The notes beneath the pieces were generated by a model. It was not told the DNA's origin, ran no database searches, and saw nothing but the letters and a program-made list of their open reading frames with translations. Shown here in pieces: positions 9,064-18,412 of a stretch of DNA of 23,999 bases. Made by a program: the position numbers and the translations under genes. Source of the DNA: Chara braunii (Eukaryota; Streptophyta; Charophyceae; Charales; Characeae); contig BFEA01000198.1 in the NCBI GenBank assembly GCA_003427395.1, positions 929,676 to 953,674 of the forward strand, given 5' to 3'. Every line of letters begins with the position of its first letter. Position 1 is the stretch's first letter.

Positions 9064-9490
9064 TTATTGTTGTGGTATTTTTTCTTCGCGCGACCTCTTC
9101 TCGGGCGCTCTTGGTGGACGGTTCTCAATGCCGCTGACTCGATTCATCCGGACGGGAGTTGCTGGGGGTGATTCGTTACGTTCTTTCAACCTTGAAGTCT
9201 CTTTCTGACGTGATGGAAAAGAAATAAGTGGTCCGTTTCTGTGGACATGCGCCCGCTTTGTTTTCGATTTCTAGCATCCGCTTCTACGATATTCTCTCTT
9301 GTTTTTTTTCTTATCAGCCTTGCATTTCTTCCTCCCCTTATCATTGTTTTCCACGAGCTTCAAGGACCTGCAAAGATCCTCATATTTTGGCCTTGGAGCC
9401 ATGACCTTTTTTCCCACATACATGAAATTAAATACAACAACGATTGCATCAGCCATGTCGTGGGTCATTTCATACACCCCTGAACTGTAA
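9064..9490 (-). pseudogene. Possible 5' continuation of the acidic-protein gene, two stops
   Basis: On the minus strand, the frame used by exon 1 continues upstream through a TAA (about 9066-9064) and a TAG (9273-9271). In between and beyond it encodes protein-like sequence: EMTHDMADAIVVVFNFMYVG, then KYEDLCRSLKLVENNDKGRK, a Lys-rich tract, and after the TAG a basic, Pro/Arg-rich stretch. Three open stretches in one frame over about 430 bp suggest one former coding region. Either the stops are mutations in a decayed gene, or unseen introns remove them. It ends near a (GA)n run and the library junction, so its true 5' end is lost. Confidence 0.4.
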
Positions 9491-9492
9491 TG

Positions 9493-9500
9493 GAGAGAGA

Positions 9501-9535
<35 letters not shown>
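9493..9535 (+). repeat. (GA)n microsatellite
   Basis: About 21 GA units with one TA interruption, directly abutting the adapter palindrome at 9536. Confidence 0.95.
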
Positions 9536-9573
9536 CTGTCTCTTATACACATCTAGATGTGTATAAGAGACAG
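9536..9573. other. Nextera mate-pair junction adapter (assembly artefact)
   Basis: The 19-bp Tn5 mosaic-end sequence CTGTCTCTTATACACATCT is followed at once by its exact reverse complement AGATGTGTATAAGAGACAG. This 38-bp palindrome is the known circularisation junction of Nextera mate-pair libraries, left untrimmed. Translated, it gives the peptides MCIRDS and LSLIHI, which appear as contamination in databases. It is not biological sequence. In a mate-pair read the flanks come from sites kilobases apart, so the contig join here is suspect. Confidence 0.97.
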
Positions 9574-10000
9574 GGCCAAGTATGGGCCAAGTACTGATGG
9601 TTTAAAGAGAAAAAAAAAGAAAAAAACATATGGTTGTGTATCTTCCCGTGTTCTAGCAGAAGATTCAGTCTCATCTTGCACATTTGGTGAGTAGCGGAGC
9701 AAGAAGCAATAAGCCCACTCATTACCCAAAAGCAGGTACCACATATGTGTTTTCACATTTGGTCATCAAAATACCACGAGGGTAGACAAGGGCCGTTTTT
9801 AGGCCCATTAAGGTTAGGTAACCGACCCACACTCTTAATTTTTTTCGGTATAGCAGTCCCCGCGAGTTTGACCCGGTACTATTTTTTCCCTAGAGGCCTG
9901 GGTTATTTCGACTCGATTCAATGTATCTTTCTCAACAGGTAGCGCTACTCGAGTACTTATAGGATGGACATTTAGTTGTTTCTCATCTTAGCCAGGAGTT
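9574..10000. other. 5' non-coding region of the retroelement
   Basis: No gene is seen between the adapter junction and the candidate ribozyme. By position it may be the 5' untranslated or pseudo-LTR part of the Penelope-like element, but I cannot mark its boundary. Confidence 0.35.
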
Positions 10001-10050
10001 GACCCCTGACGAAGACCAGTTGGCGACTGGTCGAAATGCGACATCGGGTC
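10001..10050 (+). ncRNA. Candidate type I hammerhead ribozyme
   Basis: All core parts are in order. Stem I is GACCC (10001-10005) with GGGTC (10046-10050). The core CTGACGA (10006-10012) fits CUGANGA. Stem II is GACCAGT/ACTGGTC (10014-10020, 10026-10032), 7 bp with a 5-nt loop. GAAA follows at 10033-10036. Stem III is ATG/CAT with a CGA loop (10036-10044). C10045 is the expected H17, so cleavage would fall after AUC. One A (10013) is extra between the core and stem II. The very short stem III is typical of the hammerheads carried by Penelope-like elements. It lies 329 bp upstream of ORF1, in the same sense. Activity is inferred, not shown. Confidence 0.75.
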
Positions 10051-10378
10051 GCGCCGCCATGCATCGTTGTGTTCTTCGTTTCTTTTTCGATATGATGCGT
10101 CCTGTGTTCGGATTTTACTACTTCGTCATGGTCTATTCTTACCCTTAACTTCTTCTTCCATTCTTTCTTTGTTTGACTAATATGCTATGCATGTTGTCTT
10201 GTGAAACACATCAGTGCTTCATTACACGCAATAACCGTCGTGGTATACACTATGTTTGAGTGATTGCGTATTCTGGCACGCGTTATTTCGCGTCCAGTTT
10301 TTTTTCTTCGTTTATCCCCGTTCCTATACCTACTACTATTCCTTCTTTAACTTTCGTTTAATTCTTGCTTTCGCCATC
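10051..10378 (+). other. Leader between ribozyme and ORF1
   Basis: Pyrimidine-rich, AT-leaning, without its own gene. An open frame from 10256 runs into ORF1, but its first 41 codons are hydrophobic and Phe-rich and look non-coding. The ATG at 10379, just before the zinc-knuckle region, is the better start. Confidence 0.45.
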
Positions 10379-11950
10379 ATGAACTATGGAGGAAATCGAG
10401 TCCGCCATCATTGTAGGCAACCTGGACACTACATTAGGGATTGCCAGGTTCGGCAAATCCCGAACGCTGGTACTCTTTTAAACGGCAACGGAGGAGATCA
10501 AGGGAGGGCACTTGCTCCTCAAAACGATAACGAATTGTTACCTGTTCCTAACGCGAGTGTGCCGTATCGGTCTCCTGTAGCGAATGGCGGTCAAGGTGAT
10601 GGAGGTCGCCAGAACCAAGGCGCCAGTCAAGGGTACGGTGGCTAGCATGGTCGAGGGTATGGCTACAGTCAAGGGTACGGTAACAACTATTACAGAGGAG
10701 GGTACCAACCGAGATAGAGGAGCAGTTGGGAAGATAATCGTGACAAAGAGAGAGATGATCGGTTAGATAGAGTATGGGGATGGTATGATGACGAGATGGA
10801 GACCAAGGACAAAGAGAGACGTGCTAAGGAAGAAAAGTTGAAGGAAGAGGAGGAGGAAAAGAAGACTCAAGCCGCAGAAGAAGAACGAGCTAAAGCCAAG
10901 CGTGAACGAGAGGAGTTTGAACAGTCCCTGGGAAAGATGGTACGAGGCAACATGAAGGAGGTGTGTTCTGAAGTCTTCGGGAAGAAGGCCAACACCAGCC
11001 AAGTGTCCACCGCAGGGTGCGACCAAGGTCTCGGTCTGGAAGCAGCCAGATTGGAGGAGGTGCGTCGCAAACAACAAGAAGACTGATGGGGACGCGAGGA
11101 CTCTGCAACTCGAGTGCAACTCGAGAAACAACGGACCGACGAACTGGAGAAGCTTCGAAGAGAGAACGAGGACCTTCTAAGGATGGCGTCAGGAAAGGCC
11201 GGTAGAGAACTTGACTCCATTAAAGCGGACAACCAAGCTCTCGTGCACGACCTTTTGGCGTTGAAGGAGGAAGTTGACACGCTGAAGCGCAGCAACAAAC
11301 AAAGTTCAGAGGCGGTTACTGAAAAGAGCCTTCCGATCGAACCAGCAAAGGAAAAATCACAGCAGGAAGAAGGCTTGCATACACCGGCCGATTGGGCCAA
11401 GATGACGGAGGCATATCGGGAGATTCACGACGATAAGGATATGACCGAACGTGAAGTTTTGACATTAAAGGAGAGGATTAACCGCATCAAGATTACTACT
11501 CCTATCAACACGAAGCGGAAGACTGTGCTTCATCAGAGAAGTGGCCAAATGGGCGGCAGTCCACCGCCCAAAAATGCAGACCAAGTGAAGGTTACCTTCG
11601 TTCGCAAGGTGGGTGAAGAATATGACTCCTTCTTCAAGTGAGTGAGCAATGATCTGGGTAAACTGCGAAAGGTGCAGTTGGAGAATCTGTGCGACGAAGA
11701 AGAGATTGATTACGTAGGAATAAAAAAGACGGTCAACGACCTGGCCGAAATCTATACCAGAAGGGCTTTTGATCGCCCCACGAATCGCAGACTGGTGAAC
11801 AAAGAAGAGGTGGAAGAAGAAGAAGTTTCTGCTGAAGGTTCTGCCGAAGTTTCTGCCAACGTCGCTGAACTTCCACAGACGCACCCGCGAATTCTGAGTC
11901 GTCGTGAGATCGGTTCCGAGCACCAGCCGTGTTTGGTCTATGCTTTCTAA
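10379..11950 (+). pseudogene. Retroelement ORF1: zinc knuckle, coiled coil, SAP/HeH-like end
   Basis: One reading frame of about 523 codons runs through four stops (TAG 10643, TAG 10715, TGA 11084, TGA 11639) without any frameshift. In order it shows: a CCHC-type zinc knuckle, HHCRQPGHYIRDC, at residues about 10-22, whose first Cys is replaced by Arg; a Gly/Gln/Asn-rich stretch with SQGYG-like repeats; a long charged coiled coil (about residues 140-330; for example EEKLKEEEEEKK and ELEKLRRENEDLL); a linker; and a C-terminal part LGKLRKVQLENLCDEEEIDY that resembles a SAP or HeH helix-extension-helix fold. Zinc knuckle plus coiled coil suggests a nucleic-acid-binding, self-associating gag-like protein. 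Each stop could come from one C-to-T change (CAG or CGA). ORF2 begins just after it in another frame. Confidence 0.7.
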
Positions 11951-11978
11951 AGTGCGTAAGTTAAGGGGTTCCCGAAGT

Positions 11979-13680
11979 ATGATTGGTCGTTCCGATGTAA
12001 ATGATCTGTTTCCATGTCTAATTATTCTTCTCATCCTCTCTTCCGCGATTCCCTGGTGTATGAAATTTACACCATTTCTTTCAGCTCTCTCTTCCACAGG
12101 TTATGACTTTCGTAATTGTCCTGGTTCTGTTGTGTATATTTTGGTCTCACCTTGGCATAAGCATACTTCCGTAGGTTGTAGTTTACGTCTCGTAGATGTG
12201 CGCTGGAAGGAGCATGTACAACATACAGTTTCTCAGGGCGAGGATACTAACATACGGAATCATAGATTGTACCGATGGTTACGGAGATGCGGGATTGAGA
12301 ATTATGTGGCGATACCTATTGCTCACCCAACAGCACACAACCTTTTGGATGTTGAACATTTTTTATTCGTTTTTTTTTACCGTTTTCGAATTGTGTGCAA
12401 CAGACTAGATATAATGCTAACAGGAAGTGTCGACCTGGTAAGAAGGAGAGACTTAAGATTCAGAGAGAAGCGAGTGCTACGATCGAAGAACGTAAGGATA
12501 CGTCAACTCTGTTGACCTTCGCTTCCAGTATTGGTGATACTTCCTTCTTTTCATTACTCAGGATTTTGGATGTAGCTTTCGAGAGTAAGGTTTTGACTTT
12601 CACAATAGATTGTAGTGGTGGGTTGGTACTACACGATCATGGAAGTTGCTCAAACGCAAATATGGATCTACGGTTGTCGTTTCGAAATCTGGCAACTGTT
12701 TGTTGAAATCGACGCGTGGTTTATTGTTTCCTGGTAATCGGTTGCGAATTCAAGGGCTGACTCAGTTCTGTTCTAAGTTCCTGGATAGGAAGAAGATGTT
12801 GGTACCATTCTTGCCATGTCCTGCTTCTCGCAAGAATTTGTATAAACGCGACTTTGACGAACTGCTGCTAGATTACTCTACCGTGCGAGCCTTTTCCAAG
12901 AAGAAGAGTAAGAATACCCTGCGCCATGTTTTGGCATGAATCCTTAAGTCCAAGTTCGGTTTTAATATTATAGTTAAACCTGTTATTAGGATCCCTTACG
13001 ATGTGCAATTATCCAAAGGTAGATTAAGAAAATTTTGTGTCAAGATCGTTCTTAATTCGAAGATCCGGAAACCGTTGCGTGATATCATTTGCAGAAGACT
13101 GAGAATAGTGTGTCCAAGAAACAAACGTGTGGCAGATTTCATTAACTTCAGGCAAAAGGCGAGGAGTGATTCTTTACTTTGTACCTGTGCTTCTTTTACC
13201 TCTGATGTGTCGAAAAATTCTAAGACTGTTTCGGACCTGGATTCCGTTGCCTCTTCATCTTCCTTATCTCCTACTTTCGTTGTCTGCTTGCTCCCCTCAT
13301 CTTTTCCCTCTACCCACCTACCCACACCCCTTTCCTCTCCTTCTTCTTCTTCTTCTTTTTCTTCCTCCTCCTTTTCTTTTTCTTTTTCTTCTTCTTCCTC
13401 ATCTCCTTCTCCTTATCCTTCTGCTCATGTTCCCTGGTTAGCCGTCAATAACGATAGTCATATAGCATGCAAATTGTCTTCGATTGAAGTCTCGTCCTTA
13501 ATAAATAACTCTCGTAATATCCCATATCCTGACTTGCTCTCCGACATCCCATTCTTATCTCGTTCTATCAAACAAACCTTATGTAGTATCCATGGGGAAC
13601 TGCACTTGTTGGAAAACGGGTCCAGCGTGCCAAACATTCATGAGAATTCACAAAAGTCATGGTTCACTACATATGTGTAA
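11979..13680 (+). pseudogene. Retroelement ORF2: N-terminal GIY-YIG nuclease, Penelope-like, truncated before RT
   Basis: The ORF is spread over three frames (11979-about 12400, then about 12395-12645, then 12646-13680 with a TGA at 12937). Near 12123 it shows GSVVYILVS, then TSVGCSLR, RWKEHVQH, LYRWLRRCGIENY and LLDVEHFLF, matching the order of GIY-YIG blocks (GxVY..., xVGxSxR, RxxxH, LYxxLRxxG, acidic metal ligand E). The next region includes KPVIRIPYDVQLSKG, RKPLRDIIC and LCTC, like the linker before the RT in Penelope-like elements. A poly-Ser tract follows (TTC/TCT microsatellite, about 13337-13415). No RT fingers or YADD motif is found before the stop at 13680. The upstream hammerhead and nuclease-first order point to a permuted PLE (known in green algae), now dead and 3' truncated. 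Confidence 0.65.
13337..13415 (+). repeat. TTC/TCT microsatellite inside ORF2
   Basis: A TTC/TCT/TCC-rich run that codes for Ser with some Phe and Pro. It sits in the linker after the CTC motif and may be an expansion acquired after the element died. Confidence 0.8.
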
Positions 13681-13930
13681 TGTCAGCGGAAGGCTACTAG
13701 GTCTCTTCACCTACCGACTCAAGAAAAAATGAGCAACTAGCCCGACTATCCTGTTGAAAGACAAGCAACTAGAGTCAGTCTTGGTGCAAAACGGTTCTCA
13801 AGTGGTTCTTAGAGAGCTCGAAAAGGATATTGTAACTACCTTGGGAGCGTCACAACTACGAACTGTTGTTTCTCGTGCTCACGGGGGGCATGGACCTTGA
13901 AACCCTCCCCTACTCCGAAGTGGTGGCGCC
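13681..13930 (+). other. Gap between ORF2 and microsatellite, short coding-like piece
   Basis: After the ORF2 stop, a plus-strand frame at about 13750-13899 reads like protein (LLKDKQLESVLVQNGSQVV, then RELEKDIVTTLGASQLR) but lacks a start and is in another frame. It could be more retroelement sequence after a frameshift or an unrelated fragment. No RT motif is visible. Confidence 0.35.
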
Positions 13931-14009
<79 letters not shown>

Positions 14010-14637
14010 CCAAGGAATTTTCCAATCTCGTCTCCTCCCTGAAATATGAATATCCTCCGGTCTATTCCTTGTTTGATCCGTATATGCTTCATCGCCAAAT
14101 TCGTCCATTCCATCATTACCCTTCTCACCCCTGACTGTTCTGCCCTCTGAACTGTGAGAACCATCCTCTCTAATCTTCAGATCGACATCATTCATATGAT
14201 ATGTGCATACTACATCGCCATATTTTTCAATTCCACTATTATCGCTTTCCTCCCCACAGATATATCGATATTGAGAACCTTCTTGTTGATTAATCTTTGT
14301 GTTCACACTTTTCCATGCCCCCATCTTCCACAGTGTCTTTCTCTCTCAGAACCTCACCATCACTGTTTTGAGGTCTGTTATCCTGATAACACTGACCCAT
14401 CACACAGTCCCATCGTGTTTCATCTCCACAGTTCGAGCACCACACGTTGAACTCCATACGAAGCCCGCCGTCGTAGCCACGCTCTTCAAAGTATCTTTGA
14501 TCTACTAGAGTTTTTGGCTCATGTGTCTTCTCAGTCGTAGGATGGTAACCACTCGCCTTGCTGTCACCAAGAGGTCTTGAAACTCGGTCTTTTTTCGCAG
14601 GTTGCAACTCACCAGGACCACAAACCCCTCTTTCCAA
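13836..14637 (-). pseudogene. Frameshifted hypothetical protein remnant
   Basis: Two overlapping minus-strand frames cover this span. The upstream one (14637-14290) includes EFNVWCSNCGDETRWDC followed by VMGQCYQDN, giving four Cys in a CxxC...CxxxxC layout that could bind zinc. The downstream one (14324-13836) is acidic and polar and ends by running into the CT microsatellite as Arg-Glu repeats. A one-base shift near 14310-14324 would join them. I do not recognise the protein. Low-complexity ends and the shift make a functional gene unlikely. Confidence 0.3.
13931..14006 (+). repeat. (CT)n microsatellite
   Basis: Uninterrupted CT repeats of about 70 bp after a short CTTT interruption; on the minus strand it reads as Arg-Glu repeats in two frames. 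Confidence 0.97.
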
Positions 14638-15376
14638 CCGTGTTGCTCAATAACTCTGGAAATATGTCATTACACTCGTACCATAAGTCGAATAACCCCC
14701 TGTTCACTATGCATATTCAAGTCACTTGCATTTCCGCCAGAACAGAGTGGCGCGTCTTCTCGCCTTGCGCATTTGCAAGTGTCAACAGTCCTTTTTCTTC
14801 TTACCCCTCCCTGAGAAAGGATCTGGCTAACCTTTCTTCCCCCAAAAGGAGAGACCGAATCCAACCTCTCCCTTCCTCCTCTTCCCCTATCTCACCGTCC
14901 TTTGCTCCACTTCAACGGTGGAATAGCACCCTCCAACTTTGCGTTTTCATCATCTCACTGATTAATAAAGCCCCTTTCCAAGGTGGGAAAATGACCGTTT
15001 CCGCTACACTTGTTCACCATATCTCTACGAACATCAAGCCCCCGGTTCCAACCAGACCTATCCTCCTCCCGCCCTATCTGACCATGCGCCGCTCCCATTC
15101 GACAGCAGGCTAGTGCCCTCTAACCTTACATCTCCGTTGTCTCACTAACCAACAACGCCCTTTCCCAAAAGGGGAAAGAGGTTGCTTTGTTTGCACCTAT
15201 CCGCCTATTCGCAAGGTACTTCTTGAACATCCATTTCCCATGTATCCAACTTACTTCAGACGATCTTCAGTTGGCACCAACTATTCGCCTAACTTTCACT
15301 CGTTGTACCCCGACTTCCTTACGAAAGCGCCACCTGGCTAGGCTTCAACTTTACACTTCTCGCCCTATAGAACAAT
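14638..15376. other. Unassigned region with weak internal duplication
   Basis: No recognised gene. A plus-strand frame (14577-15113) is Ser/Pro-rich and unconvincing. Segments near 14925-14990 and 15113-15180 resemble each other (ATCTCACTGATTAATAAAGC and GTCTCACTAACCAACAACGC, then similar GGGAAA-rich ends), suggesting an old ~190-bp direct duplication. Confidence 0.35.
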
Positions 15377-16422
15377 TTAGTCGAAGAATATACTGCTTAC
15401 TCTCATAATATTCCGACATGCTTCTAAAGCGTCCTTCAGCTCGAAAAGGTTCATGAACGTTCCACTGTTTCCTTTAGTTATTCCATTATGTTTCGACGAC
15501 CCAATACATCCCCTTTCAAACCCAATCCTGAGGACAAACTCACCTTCCTCATGCTTGACTGGCTTGTAGTCGACAATTGAGAAAACCTTCTCCCCCGTGC
15601 TACAAGCTCCGGGGTATGGAGGTCAAGCTCCACGCATACAAGACGAAAACCTAACTGGGAAGCAAAGCGCTACGACGTTGGCGCCCCGCTTCGTCCCCAA
15701 ACTAGCCTCAATTGGTCGGTTTAAACCACCGACATATATGGAGAATCACAAGCAATGAGTCCGGTTAGTGAATCTTTTCCAATAATTACACCATCATTCC
15801 CCTAATCTGATGGAGATTGGGCAGTGAATACATAAATGGGTTGGAGTTTCTGAGGGCAGATTGGAGAAATGTTTATTTCTCTAAAGATTAACCAGGTCGC
15901 TGAGGCCACCACCTGTAATGATTGTAGTCATACTAGTGTCACCGTCTTCCATAAACACCACAAGTCTTTCAGAGTCATGAGGCTAGGATATATCTTGTCC
16001 CATTGGGGGTAACCACTCTGATTCTCTTCAGCTCCCTCCCCGCCTTGGTTGAGTAGTGTGCTAGAGGTATCAGTTTAATATGCTGGGTATTAAGCTTCCA
16101 TCTACGTGTGAATGGTTCTATCTTGCACAAAGTAGTTACAACTCCACCTTGGCAGTGTTCCTTACCTCTCTTATCTCTTGTAACCCAAACCCTCGCTTCC
16201 TCCAGGGTTGGGGACTAAATTTCAGTTATTTCATTTACCACTATTAATGGTCGAGAAAAATATTACATAGATCTTGAGTGTCTGTACGGTTTCTATTTCT
16301 GAATCTTCACTCCTTGGTGAAGGTATGGGCTTAAAATCCTCCAGAATCGCTCCTTCGCTGACGGAGCCCTGTACCATGTCAAACGTTCCAGAAGAGAGTC
16401 GCTCTTCAATAGAGATTTTCAA
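15377..16422 (-). pseudogene. Decayed protein-coding gene of unknown family
   Basis: On the minus strand, successive pieces in changing frames all read like one soluble protein. They are 16422-16231 (ERLSSGTFDMVQGSVSEGAI); 16214-15975 (ARVWVTRDKRGKEHCQGG, later IRVVTPNGTRYILAS); 15958-15881 (VFMEDGDTSMTTIITGGG); 15891-15721 with one stop (NDGVIIGKDSLTGLIACDSP); and 15745-15377 with one TGA at 15625 (KVFSIVDYKPVKHEEGEF, FVLRIGFERGCIGSSKHNG). At least four frame changes and two stops make it non-functional. Composition and motif-like blocks (GGG, GNDGVIIG) differ from random frames nearby. I could not assign it: a host gene, a transposon ORF or an old viral insertion are all open. A loose likeness of the last piece to small single-strand DNA-binding coactivator folds is too weak to use. 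Confidence 0.6.
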
Positions 16423-16499
16423 CTATGAGGGATGAACGCTTTGAGAGTTTTAAAGTGAATTCGCACATTATGTAACCGGGGAAGGTAAGTTTGACGAGT

Positions 16500-16695
16500 T
16501 AATGCTATACATAATAAATATCAAATAAATAATAAAAAATATTGGTAATGAATATGTAAATTATAACTATTAATAGATATAATTAAAATATTAATTATAT
16601 TTAATTTATAAAATTATAACATATTTTATCTATATATATAATATAATGAATATAGAATAATATTTATATATAGAATAACATGAATATTAGAATTG
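16500..16695. repeat. Extremely AT-rich tract
   Basis: Almost pure A/T for about 190 bp, with short near-repeats such as TATATAGAATAA. It could be organelle-derived, a replication or scaffold region, or simple AT expansion; the sequence does not decide. Confidence 0.6.
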
Positions 16696-17138
16696 CACGA
16701 CAAATCAAATGAAAATACTATTACGTTAGGCTGTCACATATATCCTCAACCGCTAGAATACCTCTTAAAATCCAGCTTCTACTCAAGTCTCCAGGCGAGT
16801 CCGTCGCAGAGATGGTTGATCAATCATCTTGCTCGATTCAAGTATTTATCAAACATTATTTAATTCAAGATTTTTCTTTTATGAAGAGAAACATTTTGTT
16901 CGCTTGGGTACATCTTATGAAGGACAATAAGAATTATTTTCCACATACAAGATTTATGACGTCTATTAACAAACGATGGCACCAAGAGACAAGACCAAAC
17001 ATCATGATGATCTTTCAGTTTCCATTCAATACCCAATATCATGGCAATATGTATTCAACTAGTTTGATCCATAATTTTTTCATTCCTTCCAGTATAACTT
17101 TGATTGGCTATCTCACTAACAAGGCTACATTCTGATGT
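16696..17138. other. Unassigned AT-leaning region
   Basis: A plus-strand frame of 107 codons (16812-17135) has no recognisable motif and an AT-driven composition, so I do not call it as a gene. Confidence 0.35.
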
Positions 17139-17435
17139 CGTGGGTCAAGCAAGACCAACCCTCCTTGCAACCTGGTTATGTATTGATTGTGTCCCATACC
17201 ACCTTGGTTAGAAAACAATCTCCTTCATTGTTTTAACGCAGTCGTAGCACTGGGTGCGCCCTTTTCATTACCAATGTTTTTTATTATTTAAAATCCACAC
17301 TGGGTGCGCCTTTTTCGTAATAATGTTTTAACGTTGTCGTAGCGTGGGTCAAGCAAGACCAACTCCTTTATTATTTAAAATCCTTACAAATGTATTTGCC
17401 GTCCTTTTTAAAGGTCGCACTGAGTGCGCCCTTGA
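17139..17435 (+). repeat. Interspersed direct repeats
   Basis: A 21-bp block beginning CGTGGGTCAAGCAAGACC occurs identically at 17139 and 17343. CACTGGGTGCGCC-type blocks occur near 17250, 17297 and 17418. TGTTTTAACG..GTCGTAGC occurs near 17229 and 17323, and TTATTATTTAAAATCC near 17281 and 17372. This is at least a double copy of a ~200-bp composite unit with internal repeats. Confidence 0.7.
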
Positions 17436-18400
17436 TCAACGTAACACGCTGATGGGGTAAATCTCGTCAGGGTGCTCGCCTCGACAACCTCGCTCTTGGC
17501 GAGACTCCGAGTCGAATACGACCGAGTTAGAGAGTGTGTAGGGCACGCATTATTACGTTGAACAATGAGATGACTGTTTGGTCAGTAGCAATACCAGGCC
17601 GGCAGAAAGCGTCAGAGCCATAGGGTCCGGTTAACCCCCTCCCTTCTGAAGATTTTAGATTTTGGAATTTTTTGTTATATTTTTCTTTTATTTTTAAGGA
17701 TTAGTTTTACTTCGTGAACCAGCTCAGCTTCTGGCAGGATGTGTCGCAAAGAAGGTCAAGACCCTACCTTATGCACACGTAGGAAGACGGTGTTTGGTGA
17801 CGCATGGAAAAAAGCGGCGTTGGCAAACCTAGTATGAAGAAAAGTGGGAGTTTGACAAAGTACGTCGTGCGCCTGACGACCAAGATACCAGTTAGCTACA
17901 ATCCTAGATGCGGACAACGTCTTCTGACAGCCATGAGGTTGGCTGGTAGGCCAAGGCGAAGGCCTGGTTTGCGCGGATATGACCAATCACGGTCCCACGG
18001 CTAATGATATGCAAGTTCGCGCTTACCTAGCTCAAGCTTGGGCTTAGTTGTATTGGTTATGGTACTGGACTTTTAAGCAACAAGTTTGGGGTTCAAGGTC
18101 AGCACGTGGCGGTGGAGCAGAGGAGCACGACCAAAGGGGACTGAGGGGTCGAGGGCCTTGTGGGACTATCCCCCTTGGTTTTACTAGACAGACCCAAGGC
18201 CAAAAGGGTACCAGTGAGCTCCGCCTCCCTTAGTTCTCTATTTTTAGTTGATTTAATTTTAATTTTATTTTATTTTATTTTTTCTCAGTTTTTAAAGGTC
18301 CTGTCTTTGACCAGAACGAAAATTGGCTCCGGAACCGACGATGAAAGAATACCGTGAGGAAAGGAGAGAAGGTTAACAACAGTCGTATTTTTCGTCACCA
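17436..18400 (+). other. Region with exon-like fragments, no confident gene
   Basis: Around 17738-17830 the plus strand encodes AGCVAKKVKTLPYAHVGRR and then a Trp/Glu/Arg-rich stretch broken by a TAG. T-rich, intron-like tracts end in acceptor-like TTTCTCAG (about 18283-18290). These could be the remains of a multi-exon gene or retroelement, but no family is recognised and no complete exon pair can be defined. Confidence 0.3.
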
Positions 18401-18412
18401 CTTCCAGACACA

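Noticed and set aside
9271-9756. Minus-strand frames beginning MCIRDS and ending LSLIHI
   Set aside because: Both peptides are translations of the adapter palindrome at 9536-9573; only the part below 9490 may be biological.
10763-11400. Minus-strand Ser/Leu-rich frames opposite ORF1
   Set aside because: They are the complement of the coiled-coil coding sequence and show no motif of their own.
13681-13930. Reverse transcriptase core of the Penelope-like element
   Set aside because: No palm motif or RT block could be read in any frame; the element is probably truncated here.
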